NCBI RefSeq assembly: GCF_029760935.1
Contig: NZ_CP121684.1
Location: forward strand, 2,790,001 to 2,854,000
Length of the DNA stretch: 64,000 nucleotides
Direction: 5' to 3'
DNA from: Lysinibacter sp. HNR
Lineage (GTDB): Bacteria > Actinomycetota > Actinomycetes > Actinomycetales > Microbacteriaceae
Shown here one piece after another: positions 17,460 through 27,814 of this stretch (the stretch's first letter is position 1; each line of letters starts with the position of its first letter). The notes beneath the pieces were generated by a model, which ran no database searches, was not told the DNA's origin, and saw only the letters and a list, made by a program, of their open reading frames with translations. Made by a program: the position numbers and the translations under genes.

Positions 17460-18190
17460 GCCTCTCCCGCACACTCGCAACAACGGGTCGTGTTCTCAAT
17501 CAGATTCGGCACGACCCTCGAACGATAGCGATGCTCCTCATCGTTCCCAGCCTCCTGATCGGACTCCTGGCGTGGGTTTTTGACGATACCCGCGTCTTCC
17601 AGCAGGTGGGTCCCGCGATGATTGCGCTTTTCCCCTTCATCGTCATGTTTCTCATCACGAGCATATCCACCCTGCGGGAGCGGCGCTCCGGCACTCTGGA
17701 ACGGCTACTCACCATGCCGCTCGGCAAAGGCGACTACATACTCGGTTACGCAGTCGCGTTTGCGCTCCTCGCCACCCTGCAAAGCACCATTGCGGTGGCG
17801 TTTGCCGTGTGGGTGTGCGGACTGGACGTCTCGGGCTCAGTCTGGCTTCTGGTTGCGGTGGCAATAACGGACGCGATCCTCGGAAGCAGCCTGGGGCTCT
17901 TTGCGAGCGCATTTGCTCGCACCGAGTTTCAGGTGGTTCAATTCATGCCCGTTTTTGTTTTCCCACAGATCCTCCTCGGAGGGATACTGGTTCCCCGAGA
18001 CCAGATGCCCGACGTGCTCCAAACAATCTCCGATTGGTTGCCGCTCTCTCACGCGGTTGACGCCATTGCGGCAGTCTCAACCGGGTCGGAAGACACCAAC
18101 TATGTGCTTGGACGCCTCGCCATCATTGGCGCGTTTATCTTGGGGGCACTCGTTTTGGGCTCGCTCACGCTTCGCCGCCGCACCGCCTAA
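17456..18190 (+). CDS. ABC-2 type efflux system, membrane subunit
   Basis: 244 residues with six predicted helices. The first large hydrophobic block is TIAMLLIVPSLLIGLLAWVF; the family signature is IPxxxxP-like near PQILLGGILVPRDQMPDVLQ. It forms the channel for the ATPase encoded directly before it (ATG overlaps the previous stop by 4 bp). DrrB-like; substrate unknown. The 193 bp after it, up to the DUF1697 gene, hold no recognisable feature. Confidence 0.9.
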   Translation: MSLSRTLATTGRVLNQIRHDPRTIAMLLIVPSLLIGLLAWVFDDTRVFQQVGPAMIALFPFIVMFLITSISTLRERRSGTLERLLTMPLGKGDYILGYAVAFALLATLQSTIAVAFAVWVCGLDVSGSVWLLVAVAITDAILGSSLGLFASAFARTEFQVVQFMPVFVFPQILLGGILVPRDQMPDVLQTISDWLPLSHAVDAIAAVSTGSEDTNYVLGRLAIIGAFILGALVLGSLTLRRRTA

Positions 18191-18383
18191 TCCGCAGCTC
18201 CAGCAGCCCAGGCACAGCAAATCCCACCGCTTCTGCAGCCCTCAACTCCGCATCCTCCAAAATTTCCGCGGCTCATACAGTTTCCGCGGCTTAATATAGC
18301 TGTTGCGGCCCACACAACCTCCGCAGTTTCCCTGCTTTCAGCGGGCAATCCCTAAGGTGTGTCTCCTCTATCTGTACACACCC

Positions 18384-18932
18384 TCAGACAAGCTTTTGCA
18401 ACGTGCGCAGATTGCGGGTGGTGCTCACCGCCCTGTAGCGAGCACGCGCCATTTGTTTCGCAAACGGGCTGCCCAGGCTATTGCCCTTCCTCACCGTCCA
18501 GTAGATGACCCCATCACCCGGAGCAACCGCCTCTTCCTGATCCGACGCAACAACCTCCTGATCCGCACCCGCTTCCCGCAATTCCACGAGCTCGGTCAGA
18601 GCGTCCCGCTCAGACACAAAAACCACATACGGATGCCAACCGTCCCGCCCCCCGTCAAACGGGTAGTCCTCAATAATCCGTCTGACACGCGTAATCTCCA
18701 CGACGTGCACCCACGCCTGGTAGCCAAAACGATCGCCGAGAGCCTTTTCGATCAGCGGTTTTAGGTGGGTAACGGTGGAATCGGACTCAAACAAAACGTT
18801 GCCGCTGGCCAAGACCGTACGAACGCTTTTAAGCCCCACATCCTCAAAAACCTGGCGAACGTCCACCATCTTAAGAGTGATCACACCCACGTTTATCCCG
18901 CGGAGCAGCGCCACGTAACGAGTCATACCCAC
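18384..18932 (-). CDS. DUF1697 family protein
   Basis: 182 residues, recognised from the invariant start RYVALLRGINVG, the LASGNVLFES segment and the YWTVRKGNSLGSPFAKQM end region. Soluble, cytoplasmic, biochemical function unknown. It is transcribed alone and convergent with the efflux pair. The family is widespread in actinobacteria and Firmicutes and is often annotated only by the DUF number. Confidence 0.9.
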   Translation of the reverse strand: MGMTRYVALLRGINVGVITLKMVDVRQVFEDVGLKSVRTVLASGNVLFESDSTVTHLKPLIEKALGDRFGYQAWVHVVEITRVRRIIEDYPFDGGRDGWHPYVVFVSERDALTELVELREAGADQEVVASDQEEAVAPGDGVIYWTVRKGNSLGSPFAKQMARARYRAVSTTRNLRTLQKLV

Positions 18933-19090
18933 ACACTACCCCACACTTCACAGGGCTCACACCGGGATAAAATCACACTACCTCTGGGTTCACGAGACAA
19001 GAAACAACACTCGATACAGGCCGGGCAGCACCAACAGGCTCGGTGAACAAAGTAGGTCAGGCGAGACAGTGCAAGCCCCGAGTGGGGTCG

Positions 19091-20869
19091 CTAAGAACCG
19101 TGATGATTACTGTGCTGCCCCGGGTCTTCTTCGTCTTGTTGAGCGGGGTGAGACTCCTGAGACCCCAGATGCCTCGGATGCCCCTCCGGATACGAGGCAG
19201 CGTTAAACGGGTCGGTTCGTGGGCTATAACGCTTCCGACTACTCAATAGCTGGCGCAGGCTGAGCCTGTTCTCACGCTCAATCGGGGCGTCTACCTCCAA
19301 ACCGTAATAGTCTCCAATGTGATTCACAAACGCTGCCCGACGAGCTTTTTCGTAGGCTCGGGTTTCGCGAGCAAACGCCACCGCGGTGGACCAGCAAATA
19401 CCAATCATGATCACGGAGAAGGGCAACGAGATTGTGATCGCCGCCGTTTTGAGTGCGTTGAGCCCACCAGCAAGGAGCAGAACGATAGCCAGCAGCGAGG
19501 TTATAATAACAAAAAACACCCTCACCCAGTTCTTGGGTTCAACCTCGCCCCCCGTTGCGATCATTCCCATCACCAAAGAGCCGGAGTCTGCCGAAGTGAT
19601 AAAAAAGATCGCGATCAGCACAATTGCACCGATGGTGAGAACGGAGCCCGCCGGTAGACGGTCGAGCATTTGGAAAAGCGCCCCGGCGATATCCACAGTA
19701 TTATCCGGGCCGATCAGCCCGCCACCGCCATCGATTTGCTGATAGAGCGCGGTTCCCCCCAGAACACTGAACCACAGGAGCGTGATCACCGTCGGTACGA
19801 TAATCACACCCGCAACAAATTGTCGCACGGTGCGTCCCTTGGAGATACGGGCGATGAAAATACCCACAAACGGCGCCCAGGAAATCCACCAGCCCCAATA
19901 AAACGTGGTCCAAGCTCCCTGCCACAGCTCGCCCTCGACGCCCTGAAAGGCACTCACGTTAAACGAGAGACCCACAAAGTTTTCTAGGTAGCTTCCCACA
20001 GACTGCACAAACTCACGCAAGAGAAACTGTGTGGGTCCGAGGACCAGAATCACAAGGACCATGAGCGCGGCCAACACCAGATTGAAGTTGGACAACCATT
20101 TCATCCCCTTTGACACACCCGAGAGCACGGAAAAGAGCACTCCAGCCGTAATAATGACGATGATCACAATATTGACAAAATCGGAGGCCTGAATGATGTT
20201 GGCACTTTCCAGACCCGCGCTGATCTGAATCACACCAAGGCCCAGTGAGGTCGCCACACCAAAGAGGGTTCCCACCAGCGCAACCACATCAATCACGTTT
20301 CCCCACGCACCCCGCACCCGTTTCCCCAGAATTGGTTCAAGAGTCCAACGGATAGAGATTGGGCGGTTTCGGCGGTGAATGGCGTAGGCAAGCGCCAGCC
20401 CGATCACCACATAAATTGACCAGGCGTGCACACCCCAGTGCAAAAACGTTTGACTCATGGCCTGCTGTGCCAGCTCCACCTCTGTACCGGTTGCGCCCGG
20501 CCTCGGATTGGCCAAGTGGCTAAGAGGTTCGCTCACCCCGTAGAAGACGAGCCCAATGCCCATTCCCGCCGCAAACAGCAGTGAGAGCCAGGAACCAAAC
20601 GAGAACTCCGGCTCGTCGGCATCTTTACCCAGCTTGATTTCGCCAAACTTGCCAAACCCCACCCAGAGACAAAAAATGACAAAAAAGGTGGCGAGCAGAA
20701 CGTAATACCAATTGAAGTTTCTGACGATACTCGACTGAATGGTGTCAAAAAAGCTGTCCGCAACGTTTGGCAGGGTTGCAGCAAAGACCACAAACAAAAC
20801 CACCACAATGGCAGCGGGCCAAAAAACCCAGCGATGAACAGTGGTCTTTTTGTTCTCGAAAGAAGCCAT
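19091..20869 (-). CDS. BCCT family osmolyte transporter (glycine betaine/choline/carnitine type)
   Basis: 592 residues and about 12 helices, starting WVFWPAAIVVVLFVVFAATL. Recognised from FAAGMGIGLVFYGVSEPLSH (the Gly-rich helix 3 that binds the quaternary amine), the WGVHAW signature and TFYWGWWISWAPFVGIFIARISKGRTVR. The Trp-rich box WGWWISWAPFVG is the BCCT substrate-site helix. The long charged C-terminus (residues ~515-592, Arg/His/Glu/Gln-rich) resembles the osmosensing tail of BetP. A Na+- or H+-coupled compatible-solute importer is likely; the exact ligand is not certain. Confidence 0.93.
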   Translation of the reverse strand: MASFENKKTTVHRWVFWPAAIVVVLFVVFAATLPNVADSFFDTIQSSIVRNFNWYYVLLATFFVIFCLWVGFGKFGEIKLGKDADEPEFSFGSWLSLLFAAGMGIGLVFYGVSEPLSHLANPRPGATGTEVELAQQAMSQTFLHWGVHAWSIYVVIGLALAYAIHRRNRPISIRWTLEPILGKRVRGAWGNVIDVVALVGTLFGVATSLGLGVIQISAGLESANIIQASDFVNIVIIVIITAGVLFSVLSGVSKGMKWLSNFNLVLAALMVLVILVLGPTQFLLREFVQSVGSYLENFVGLSFNVSAFQGVEGELWQGAWTTFYWGWWISWAPFVGIFIARISKGRTVRQFVAGVIIVPTVITLLWFSVLGGTALYQQIDGGGGLIGPDNTVDIAGALFQMLDRLPAGSVLTIGAIVLIAIFFITSADSGSLVMGMIATGGEVEPKNWVRVFFVIITSLLAIVLLLAGGLNALKTAAITISLPFSVIMIGICWSTAVAFARETRAYEKARRAAFVNHIGDYYGLEVDAPIERENRLSLRQLLSSRKRYSPRTDPFNAASYPEGHPRHLGSQESHPAQQDEEDPGQHSNHHGS

Positions 20870-20973
20870 AATTCCACACTAGGTGATCAATCGCAGTATC
20901 AACCGCGTATTCAGGGCAGTTCGATGAGATACTTCGTCGCTTTACAGGTATGTCAGATCGCGCGGGCACCCGC

Positions 20974-22179
20974 TCAGACGGGGTCCCCTCGGTACAGAGC
21001 CTCAAACGTAGCAATGGTTCGGTTAATATCGTGAACCCGAACCCCCTCAAGAGAAGCCTTCTGCATTTCGAGATAGCGCTCGGGCGATGCCTCCAGCACA
21101 AGCGATAGTTTTTCGGTCAGGTCCTTCACGCTGCTCGGTTCAAAAAGATAACCGTTTTTTCCATCATCCACCAGGTGTGGCAACGCCATGGCATCCGCGC
21201 ACACAACGGGGAGACCGGAGGCCATCGCCTCCATGGTGGCGATACTCTGAAGCTCGGCAATCGAGGGCATCGCCCATACCGAGGCCGCCGTGTAGATACG
21301 GCGAAGCTCATCATCGCTGATCCGTCCGTGAAAGGTAACACGATCGTTCAACCCAAGCTTTGCGCAGAGAGTCTTCAGGTTGTTCTCCTGATCGCCACCG
21401 CCCACAATATCAAGCGTGACGTTCAAGTGCTCGGGAAGCTGAGCCATCGCCTTCAGCAACACATCAATCTGTTTTTCCGTGGTGAGACGCCCCACAAAAA
21501 GTACCCGATTGTGGGTGCGCGGCGCAAGGTCAGCCGTGTAGTTGGAAGCGTCGATGCCACAGCTCACGGGGATCACACCCGTGAGCCCGCTGTGATACTC
21601 CAGGAAATCGGCCGCCTTGCGGGTGGGGGTAGTAACCGCCGAGGCAGTGCGAAAAACTTTGCTCGCCGACTTCCACGAGGTGCGCACAAACCACTCTTTC
21701 CACGATTCGGGAATGGTGGCAAAATCGAGAATGTTCTCGGCCATCACGTGGTTTGTTCCCACAATTCGAATATTGCGCTTAGCCGCCTCAATAGCCAGAC
21801 CTCGACCAATAACAATGTGCGATTGGAAATGCACCACGTCAGGCTTTACCCGATCAAGCAATTTGCGAGCACGCGCCTTGGCGGTCCACGGCAGCACAAA
21901 TCGTAACCAATCGTGCGGATACCAGCGCCAGCTAGCCCAGCGGTGCACCGTCATATCCGTACCCTCGATGGTCTCGATAAAGGTTCCCGTGAGGCGATGC
22001 TTTTTAGACGGAGCAACAATGTGGACATCGTGCCCCCGCGCAACAAGACCCGCAGCCAGGCGCTCCGCAAAGCGAGCCGCGCCGTTAATGTCCGGATAAA
22101 AGGTGTCACAGCCCATAACAATACGTAGGGGTTTGTGCTGGGACACAGTGGAGGTAGTTGATGAGTTTGGGTTCGTCAC
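20974..22179 (-). CDS. GT4 family glycosyltransferase
   Basis: 401 residues, GT-B fold. The N-terminal part reads VMGCDTFYPDINGAARFAERLAAGL, the acceptor-domain glycine loop. The donor domain has LFVGRLTTEKQIDVLLKAM and the EAMASGLPVVCADAMALPHL block with the sugar-nucleotide-binding Glu. Similar actinobacterial enzymes are phosphatidylinositol mannosyl- or glucuronosyl-diacylglycerol mannosyltransferases, so a cell-envelope glycolipid role is the best guess. No Shine-Dalgarno is seen; TACAGT lies just before the GTG start, so a leaderless mRNA is possible. The 289 bp upstream of it hold no other feature. Confidence 0.88.
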   Translation of the reverse strand: MTNPNSSTTSTVSQHKPLRIVMGCDTFYPDINGAARFAERLAAGLVARGHDVHIVAPSKKHRLTGTFIETIEGTDMTVHRWASWRWYPHDWLRFVLPWTAKARARKLLDRVKPDVVHFQSHIVIGRGLAIEAAKRNIRIVGTNHVMAENILDFATIPESWKEWFVRTSWKSASKVFRTASAVTTPTRKAADFLEYHSGLTGVIPVSCGIDASNYTADLAPRTHNRVLFVGRLTTEKQIDVLLKAMAQLPEHLNVTLDIVGGGDQENNLKTLCAKLGLNDRVTFHGRISDDELRRIYTAASVWAMPSIAELQSIATMEAMASGLPVVCADAMALPHLVDDGKNGYLFEPSSVKDLTEKLSLVLEASPERYLEMQKASLEGVRVHDINRTIATFEALYRGDPV

Positions 22180-22468
22180 GTTACTGTACTAATTTGAGTC
22201 CAAGATTGAAGTGATATCGAGCCGGCGCAGAATTTACCCAAGCCTACGACGATTCTACAGGGGTTGAGCAGAAAATCCGGTAAACAGAACGCCTAGTCAA
22301 AAAATTTGACCATCGAATAACCAGTTTCTGACTTTCTTGGGTGCGCCTTGCCGGCCTCAGCGCTTTATCTCGCACGGGTCTGCGACAGGCAAAACACACC
22401 CTCAGTACTTTCCTTCTGAGTTCTTTGCTGTGATCTTTTTCTTGTCGTGGCGCGTTTCTCTATATCTG

Positions 22469-24556
22469 TCAGTTATTCGAGCCGTCTTTTCCTGCCACGT
22501 CTATCTGTCCCATGTGCGGAGCAGACACCTGCTCCTCCTCGGCACCCCCCATGAATTGTGACATGTAGAGGCTGTGGTAGGCGCCTCGCGCGGCAAGCAA
22601 TTCGTCGTGATTTCCCTGCTCCACGATGCGACCAGACTCCATCATGAGAATGGTGTTGGCGTCGCGAATTGTTGACAGGCGGTGGGCAATCACAAACGAG
22701 GTGCGATCGGTGCGCAGCGCCGACATAGCCTGCTGCACCAAAAGCTCGGTTCGCGTGTCCACAGACGACGTTGCCTCATCCAGGATGAGCAACGAGGGGT
22801 TTGCAATAAACGCACGAGCGATGGTGATGAGCTGACGCTCACCCGCTGAAATGCTTCCACCGTCGGCGTCCACAACCGTGTCATACCCTTCGGGTAACTG
22901 TCGCACGAAGCGGTCTACCATGGTGGCCTGTGCGGCGGCAACCACCTCATCATCGGTTGCATTAAGGCGCCCGTAACGGATGTTCTCACGAATAGTTCCC
23001 TCAAATAACCACGCATCCTGCAGAACCATACCCACCTGCGAGCGAAGAGTTGCACGAGACAGCGATACGATATCGACTCCATCGAGAAGGATACGCCCGC
23101 CCGTGAGTTCGTAAAAACGCATCACCAGGTTGACCAGTGTGGTCTTACCGGCGCCGGTTGGCCCCACAATGGCCACGGTCTGGCCAGGCTGAGCGGAGAA
23201 GGAGAGACTATCGATGAGCGGCTTATCCGCAATGTAGCTAAAGGCGACCCTGTCAAACTCAACGTGCCCGTCGGTGTGTGAGGGAAGCTGAACGGTTGCG
23301 GTCTCGGGTTGCTGCTCCTCGGCATCAAGCAGCTCAAAAGTGCGTTCGGCAGAGGCAACACCCGATTGCAGCATATTGGCCATACCCGCCATCTCACTCA
23401 GCGGCTGCGCGAACTCGCGCGAATACTGAATGAAGGCGGTGGCGTCACCGAGGGTCATCTGTCCTGCGGACACTCGAAGGGCGCCGCCAACGGCGATGAG
23501 CACGTATGACAGATACGACACAAAGGTCATGGCGGGCATGATCATGCCCGATACAAATTGGGCGCCAAACGAGGCTCTAAAAAGCTTTTCGTTTTTCTCG
23601 TCAAATTGCTCAAGCATCTCGCCTTCGCGACCAAAGACTCGAATGATCTCGTGGCCCGAGAAAGACTCTTCAACATGGCCGTTAAGAGTACCGGTGTTTT
23701 TCCACTGAGCCGCAAAGAGCTTTTGCGAACGAACGCCGATGACCCCAACGATAATCGCCGACAGAGGCAACGCGATGAGAGCGAGGAGAGCGAGTTGCCA
23801 AGACACGATAAACATCATTGCCGCAATACCGATGACGGTGAGGGCCGATTGCACAAGTTGTGAGAACGCCTGCTGCAGGGCCGTCTGAATGTTGTCCACA
23901 TCGTTGGTCACGCGAGACATCAGATCGCCGCGCTGCCGGGTATCAAAATAGCTGAGGGGCAGACGGTTAAGCTTGATCTCAACGTCTTGACGCAGTCCGT
24001 AAACCACACGCATCACCAAACGGTTGAGGATATACCCCTGAGCCCACATAAAAAGGGACGCGGCAGAGTACAGCGCAAGTACCAGAATGATGAGGCGGCC
24101 AAGCACCCCATAGTCGATGCCCTCCCCCGGCACCACAGAGGTTCCGCTCAGCATATCTGCAAATTGGTCGTTACCCTGCGCGCGGACCTCGGCAATAACC
24201 TGATCGAGCGACGCCCCCTTGGGAAGCTGGCTACCCAGGAATCCGTTAAAGATAACGTCCATCGCGCTACCCAGAACACGGGGAGCGATAACGGTAAAAA
24301 CCACAGAGATAATAACGAGGACAACAACCAGGGACATCTGTAGGCGCTCGGGTTTGAGTAAACCGACCAGGCGTTTTGCAGACGGCCAAAAATGCTCTGC
24401 CTTTTTGGCCGGTGCTCCACCGCCAAACATGTCGCCGTCTGCTTCTGAGGGCTTGTAGTCTTCTTCTTCGAATTCGGGGTCGAACTCATCAACGGAGGTT
24501 GCTGAAGCGGCGGCCTCGATCGAGTCTGTCTTCTTTGTTTTCTTATTGCGCACCAT
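22469..24556 (-). CDS. heterodimeric ABC exporter, subunit with the canonical Walker B
   Basis: 695 residues: charged N-terminal tail (~75 residues, partly acidic), six-helix membrane domain, then ATPase domain. Walker A GPTGAGKTT, Walker B LLILDEATSSVDTR with the catalytic Glu intact, signature ISAGERQLITIARAF (Ala and Glu in place of the usual Gly and Gln). Pairs with the subunit encoded 2 bp upstream. The split of intact and degenerate ATP sites is typical of TmrAB/BmrCD/LmrCD-like exporters. Substrate unknown; lipids, peptides or drugs are all possible. Confidence 0.92.
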   Translation of the reverse strand: MVRNKKTKKTDSIEAAASATSVDEFDPEFEEEDYKPSEADGDMFGGGAPAKKAEHFWPSAKRLVGLLKPERLQMSLVVVLVIISVVFTVIAPRVLGSAMDVIFNGFLGSQLPKGASLDQVIAEVRAQGNDQFADMLSGTSVVPGEGIDYGVLGRLIILVLALYSAASLFMWAQGYILNRLVMRVVYGLRQDVEIKLNRLPLSYFDTRQRGDLMSRVTNDVDNIQTALQQAFSQLVQSALTVIGIAAMMFIVSWQLALLALIALPLSAIIVGVIGVRSQKLFAAQWKNTGTLNGHVEESFSGHEIIRVFGREGEMLEQFDEKNEKLFRASFGAQFVSGMIMPAMTFVSYLSYVLIAVGGALRVSAGQMTLGDATAFIQYSREFAQPLSEMAGMANMLQSGVASAERTFELLDAEEQQPETATVQLPSHTDGHVEFDRVAFSYIADKPLIDSLSFSAQPGQTVAIVGPTGAGKTTLVNLVMRFYELTGGRILLDGVDIVSLSRATLRSQVGMVLQDAWLFEGTIRENIRYGRLNATDDEVVAAAQATMVDRFVRQLPEGYDTVVDADGGSISAGERQLITIARAFIANPSLLILDEATSSVDTRTELLVQQAMSALRTDRTSFVIAHRLSTIRDANTILMMESGRIVEQGNHDELLAARGAYHSLYMSQFMGGAEEEQVSAPHMGQIDVAGKDGSNN

Positions 24557-24558
24557 CG

Positions 24559-26295
24559 TTATACCGCCTCTGCCTCGTCAAATTGAGACTCAACGATCTC
24601 ACGATAGGTTGGACTGCTCTTGAGGAGCTGCTGATGGGTTCCGCGGTCGACGATTTTTCCGTCGTCTACAACCAAAATCTGATCGGCCTCCGTAATGGTG
24701 GATACCCTCTGGGCAACAATAATAACCGTGGAGTCGTTTGTGGCCGGCCCCAGGGCGGCACGAAGCCGCGCGTCCGTGGTGACGTCGAGAGCAGAGAAGG
24801 AGTCGTCAAAAAGGTAAACCCGGGGCTGCGCCACCAGGGCACGCGCGATGCTCAGTCGCTGGCGCTGCCCACCGGAAACGTTGGTGCCGCCCTGGGCAAC
24901 GCGCGAGTCTAGGCCGTGGCTCTTCTCGCGAACAAAGTCTTCCCCCTGTGCGATACGGAGCGAGTTCCAGAGTTCTTCGTCGGTGGCCTCTTGCCGACCA
25001 AAACGCAGGTTCGAGGCGATCGTACCCGAGAAAAGGTACGGTCGCTGCGGAACGATGCTCACAACCTGCGCAAGCTGTTTGCGGGTAAGGTCGGAAACGG
25101 GAACACCATCGATGGTGACGCTGCCCTGCTGCGCATCAAAGAGACGGGGGATAAGGTTGAGCAGCGTGCTCTTACCCGAACCGGTGGAACCGATAATCGC
25201 GGTGGTCTGACCCGGCTCCGCGACAAAATTCATGCCTTCGATCACAGGAAGTTCAGCGCCCGGATAACCAAACGTGACGTTCTTAAACTCAACCCGACCC
25301 TTTGTGGGGGTCGGTACCGTGGCCTCGTGTGGGGTGGTGAGGCTGGGAACCGTGCTGATGACCTCCTGAATTCTCTCGGCACACACCAGGGCACGAGGAA
25401 CCATCATGACCATGAACACTCCCATCATGACGGCGATCAAAATTTGCATAAGATACTGAATAAACGCGGTAAGCGCACCGATCTGCATCTCACCGGCACC
25501 CACGCGCTGACCGCCAAACCAGACAACCGCCGCGGTTGCGAGGTTCAGAATCAACATGATAATGGGGAACATCAGGACAAAGAGGCTACCCACCCTGATC
25601 GAGACCCTGGTAATCGCCTGGTTTGCGGTGCCGTAGCGCTGAGACTCAAAGGGCTCCCGCACAAAGGCGCGGATCACCCGAATGCCCACAATTTGCTCGC
25701 GCAGAATGCTGTTAATGCCGTCGATGCGCTCCTGCATCTGACGAAAGAGCGGCATGAGGAAGTAAACAAGAGTACCCACCACCACCATGAGCAGGGGAAC
25801 CGAAACCCACACGAGCCACGACAGACCCACGTCTTCACGGAGGGCCATGATGATTCCACCGATAGACATGATTGGGGCAGTAACCATGAAGTTGAGCGCA
25901 AGAAGAACCAGCATCTGAACCTGCTGGACGTCGTTGGTGTTGCGGGTGATCAGGGTTCCCGAGCCAAAGCGGCCAACATCGAGACCGCTGAGGGAGTCTA
26001 CCTTGCGGAAAACCTCACGACGCAGATCGCGACCCAGGGCCATCGACGTGCGAGCGCCAAAGTACACGCCCCCGATCGCTGTGGCCACCTGCACTAGACA
26101 CACCGCAAGCATGAGGAGGCCGGTATTCCAAATGAAGTCGATATCGCCCTGAGCCACACCCCTATCGATGATCTGAGCGTTGAGGCTGGGGAGGTAAAGC
26201 GCCGCAATAGTGGAGATAAGTTGCAAAACAAAGACGGCTGCGACCCACCACCGATACGGCTTAGCGTGACGAATCACAAGGGATAGAAGAATCAC
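24559..26295 (-). CDS. heterodimeric ABC exporter, subunit with a degenerate Walker B
   Basis: 578 residues: six-helix membrane domain (starting LVIRHAKPYRWWVAAVFVLQ) and ATPase domain. Walker A GSTGSGKST and signature VSGGQRQRLSIARAL are normal, but Walker B reads VYLFDDSFSALD, with Asp where the catalytic Glu should be. This subunit therefore provides the non-hydrolysing half site. It starts at a GTG with GGAAAG upstream and is followed after 2 bp by its partner. The 298 bp in front (26296-26593) are AT-rich; TATAAT about 40 bp upstream of the GTG is a candidate -10 box, nothing else is seen. Confidence 0.92.
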   Translation of the reverse strand: MILLSLVIRHAKPYRWWVAAVFVLQLISTIAALYLPSLNAQIIDRGVAQGDIDFIWNTGLLMLAVCLVQVATAIGGVYFGARTSMALGRDLRREVFRKVDSLSGLDVGRFGSGTLITRNTNDVQQVQMLVLLALNFMVTAPIMSIGGIIMALREDVGLSWLVWVSVPLLMVVVGTLVYFLMPLFRQMQERIDGINSILREQIVGIRVIRAFVREPFESQRYGTANQAITRVSIRVGSLFVLMFPIIMLILNLATAAVVWFGGQRVGAGEMQIGALTAFIQYLMQILIAVMMGVFMVMMVPRALVCAERIQEVISTVPSLTTPHEATVPTPTKGRVEFKNVTFGYPGAELPVIEGMNFVAEPGQTTAIIGSTGSGKSTLLNLIPRLFDAQQGSVTIDGVPVSDLTRKQLAQVVSIVPQRPYLFSGTIASNLRFGRQEATDEELWNSLRIAQGEDFVREKSHGLDSRVAQGGTNVSGGQRQRLSIARALVAQPRVYLFDDSFSALDVTTDARLRAALGPATNDSTVIIVAQRVSTITEADQILVVDDGKIVDRGTHQQLLKSSPTYREIVESQFDEAEAV

Positions 26296-26593
26296 CAGAA
26301 TACTTTCCAGATAGTGAAATTATATGAAACGGATAACGATTACTGCTTGTTACTTTATAATACTTAATCACCCTATGGTGCTTTTATCTTATTTTTTATT
26401 GTTTTGAACACTTTAATTTTGCCACGCAAATGCTCTACCAGGCACGGAACACGTAGAGTCGAACCCGCAGCCCGTCAATCGCTAACGATTTCGGCGTAGA
26501 TTTTTATCCTAAACCCTGACCCCTGACAGTGGTGTTTAATAAATCTCAAGAACACAAAAGATCCGGGAAACCCCAACAGAACCCCATTCATCC

Positions 26594-27814
26594 CTACACT
26601 TCTCGCCGAGAAACGGTAACGGTAAAGCGTTCGTTACGAGCCGCCTGCCCCGTGGGGCCCACGATCCTCTCCAGAGCGTCCCTATAGCGCAAATGACTAT
26701 TGTATACAGTCCACAGTTCGCCACCCGAACGCAGCACACGGGCCGCATGATCAAAGAGCTTAAGCGCAATTCCGGTGTGCACGGTGGCACCCGTGTGAAA
26801 CGGCGGGTTCAGCGCAATCAGGTCGGCGCTCCCGGAAGGCTGTGAATCAAGACCGTCGTCACGAACCACCTCGACCCTAGCCGCCACCCGGTTGCGGATC
26901 ACAGTTTCACGAGCGGAAAGAACCGCCGCCGTCGATTGATCCGCGGCAATCACAAAGGCCTCGGGAAACCGCCGCGCCAGCACGCTCGCTATCACCCCGG
27001 TACCACACCCCAAATCGATGATGCGTGGGCCGGACCCGAGTGTTTCACCCGCCGTGCCCACCCCGTTACGCGTCGGGGCTGCCTCCCGCACCCCGCCAAG
27101 CCCCCGAGCCGCACTCCTCGCCCCGTCCATGGCTTTCAACAAGAATCGCGTTCCCGGGTCGACCCGTGTTCCTCCAAAAGCAGCCCCGTGCGCAAACACC
27201 TCGATGCCCAGCTCAGCATCCCGGGCCTCGTGAGGGTAGGTAAGATCGGCCTCCCCGCCCGCGCTTCCGGAGGCCACAAGCAATCGTGACTTTTGCCGGG
27301 CGCGACCGGGGACAACCTCTGAGAAGTAGCGCCTCAGGACCTCGTTCATGGAGAGCGTCATGTGCTTCACCCGCCCGCCGGCATAGAGCCTGGCCTCGGG
27401 CGCAAAACGCGCGATATTCTGGGAAATCTCGTCGAGCGCGTCCAGGCTTCGCGGAAGCTGCAGCAACACCAGTTTGGCCCCGTCAAAGAGTTTCTTTCCC
27501 GCCTGTTTATCACCGAGGGGAAGCTGGGTGACCTGCGTTGGATCAACCCCCACTCGCGGCGCATTGAGCAGGAGAGCTCGCTCCCCACTCAGCCCGTCCT
27601 GATGCACCCGAACCCCCCGGGCACCGTCGTGAACGGCCTCAAGGGAAAGCGCGCCGTATCTGTCCCCGACCACCACGATCTCGTGCGGGCCCAGAGCCGC
27701 CCGCGTCACGCGAGTCTCATCAAGAAGATAGCGGTCCGTGGCATCCCACGCGTTCAGATTATCCGCCTCAATATCGGGATAGCGGCGCAGACGCTCGACC
27801 GGAAAATCTCTCAC
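26594..27814 (-). CDS. RsmC/RlmG-like rRNA guanine methyltransferase
   Basis: 406 residues. The C-terminal half is a Rossmann methyltransferase with IIDLGCGTGVIASVLARRFP (SAM-binding loop) and the catalytic NPPFHTG motif, which marks N2-guanine methylation by the MTS family. The N-terminal half is a degenerate copy of the same fold, as in RsmC and RlmG, with an Ala/Gly-rich linker near residues 245-270. The likely substrate is a guanine in 16S or 23S rRNA. The GTG start overlaps the hspR stop by 4 bp, so it may be the last gene of the heat-shock operon. Confidence 0.85.
   Translation of the reverse strand: MRDFPVERLRRYPDIEADNLNAWDATDRYLLDETRVTRAALGPHEIVVVGDRYGALSLEAVHDGARGVRVHQDGLSGERALLLNAPRVGVDPTQVTQLPLGDKQAGKKLFDGAKLVLLQLPRSLDALDEISQNIARFAPEARLYAGGRVKHMTLSMNEVLRRYFSEVVPGRARQKSRLLVASGSAGGEADLTYPHEARDAELGIEVFAHGAAFGGTRVDPGTRFLLKAMDGARSAARGLGGVREAAPTRNGVGTAGETLGSGPRIIDLGCGTGVIASVLARRFPEAFVIAADQSTAAVLSARETVIRNRVAARVEVVRDDGLDSQPSGSADLIALNPPFHTGATVHTGIALKLFDHAARVLRSGGELWTVYNSHLRYRDALERIVGPTGQAARNERFTVTVSRREV

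Noticed and set aside
26440-26520. tRNA-like T-arm on the reverse strand (GGGTTCGACTC)
   Set aside because: The flanking bases do not form a T-stem, acceptor or anticodon arm; no tRNA can be folded.
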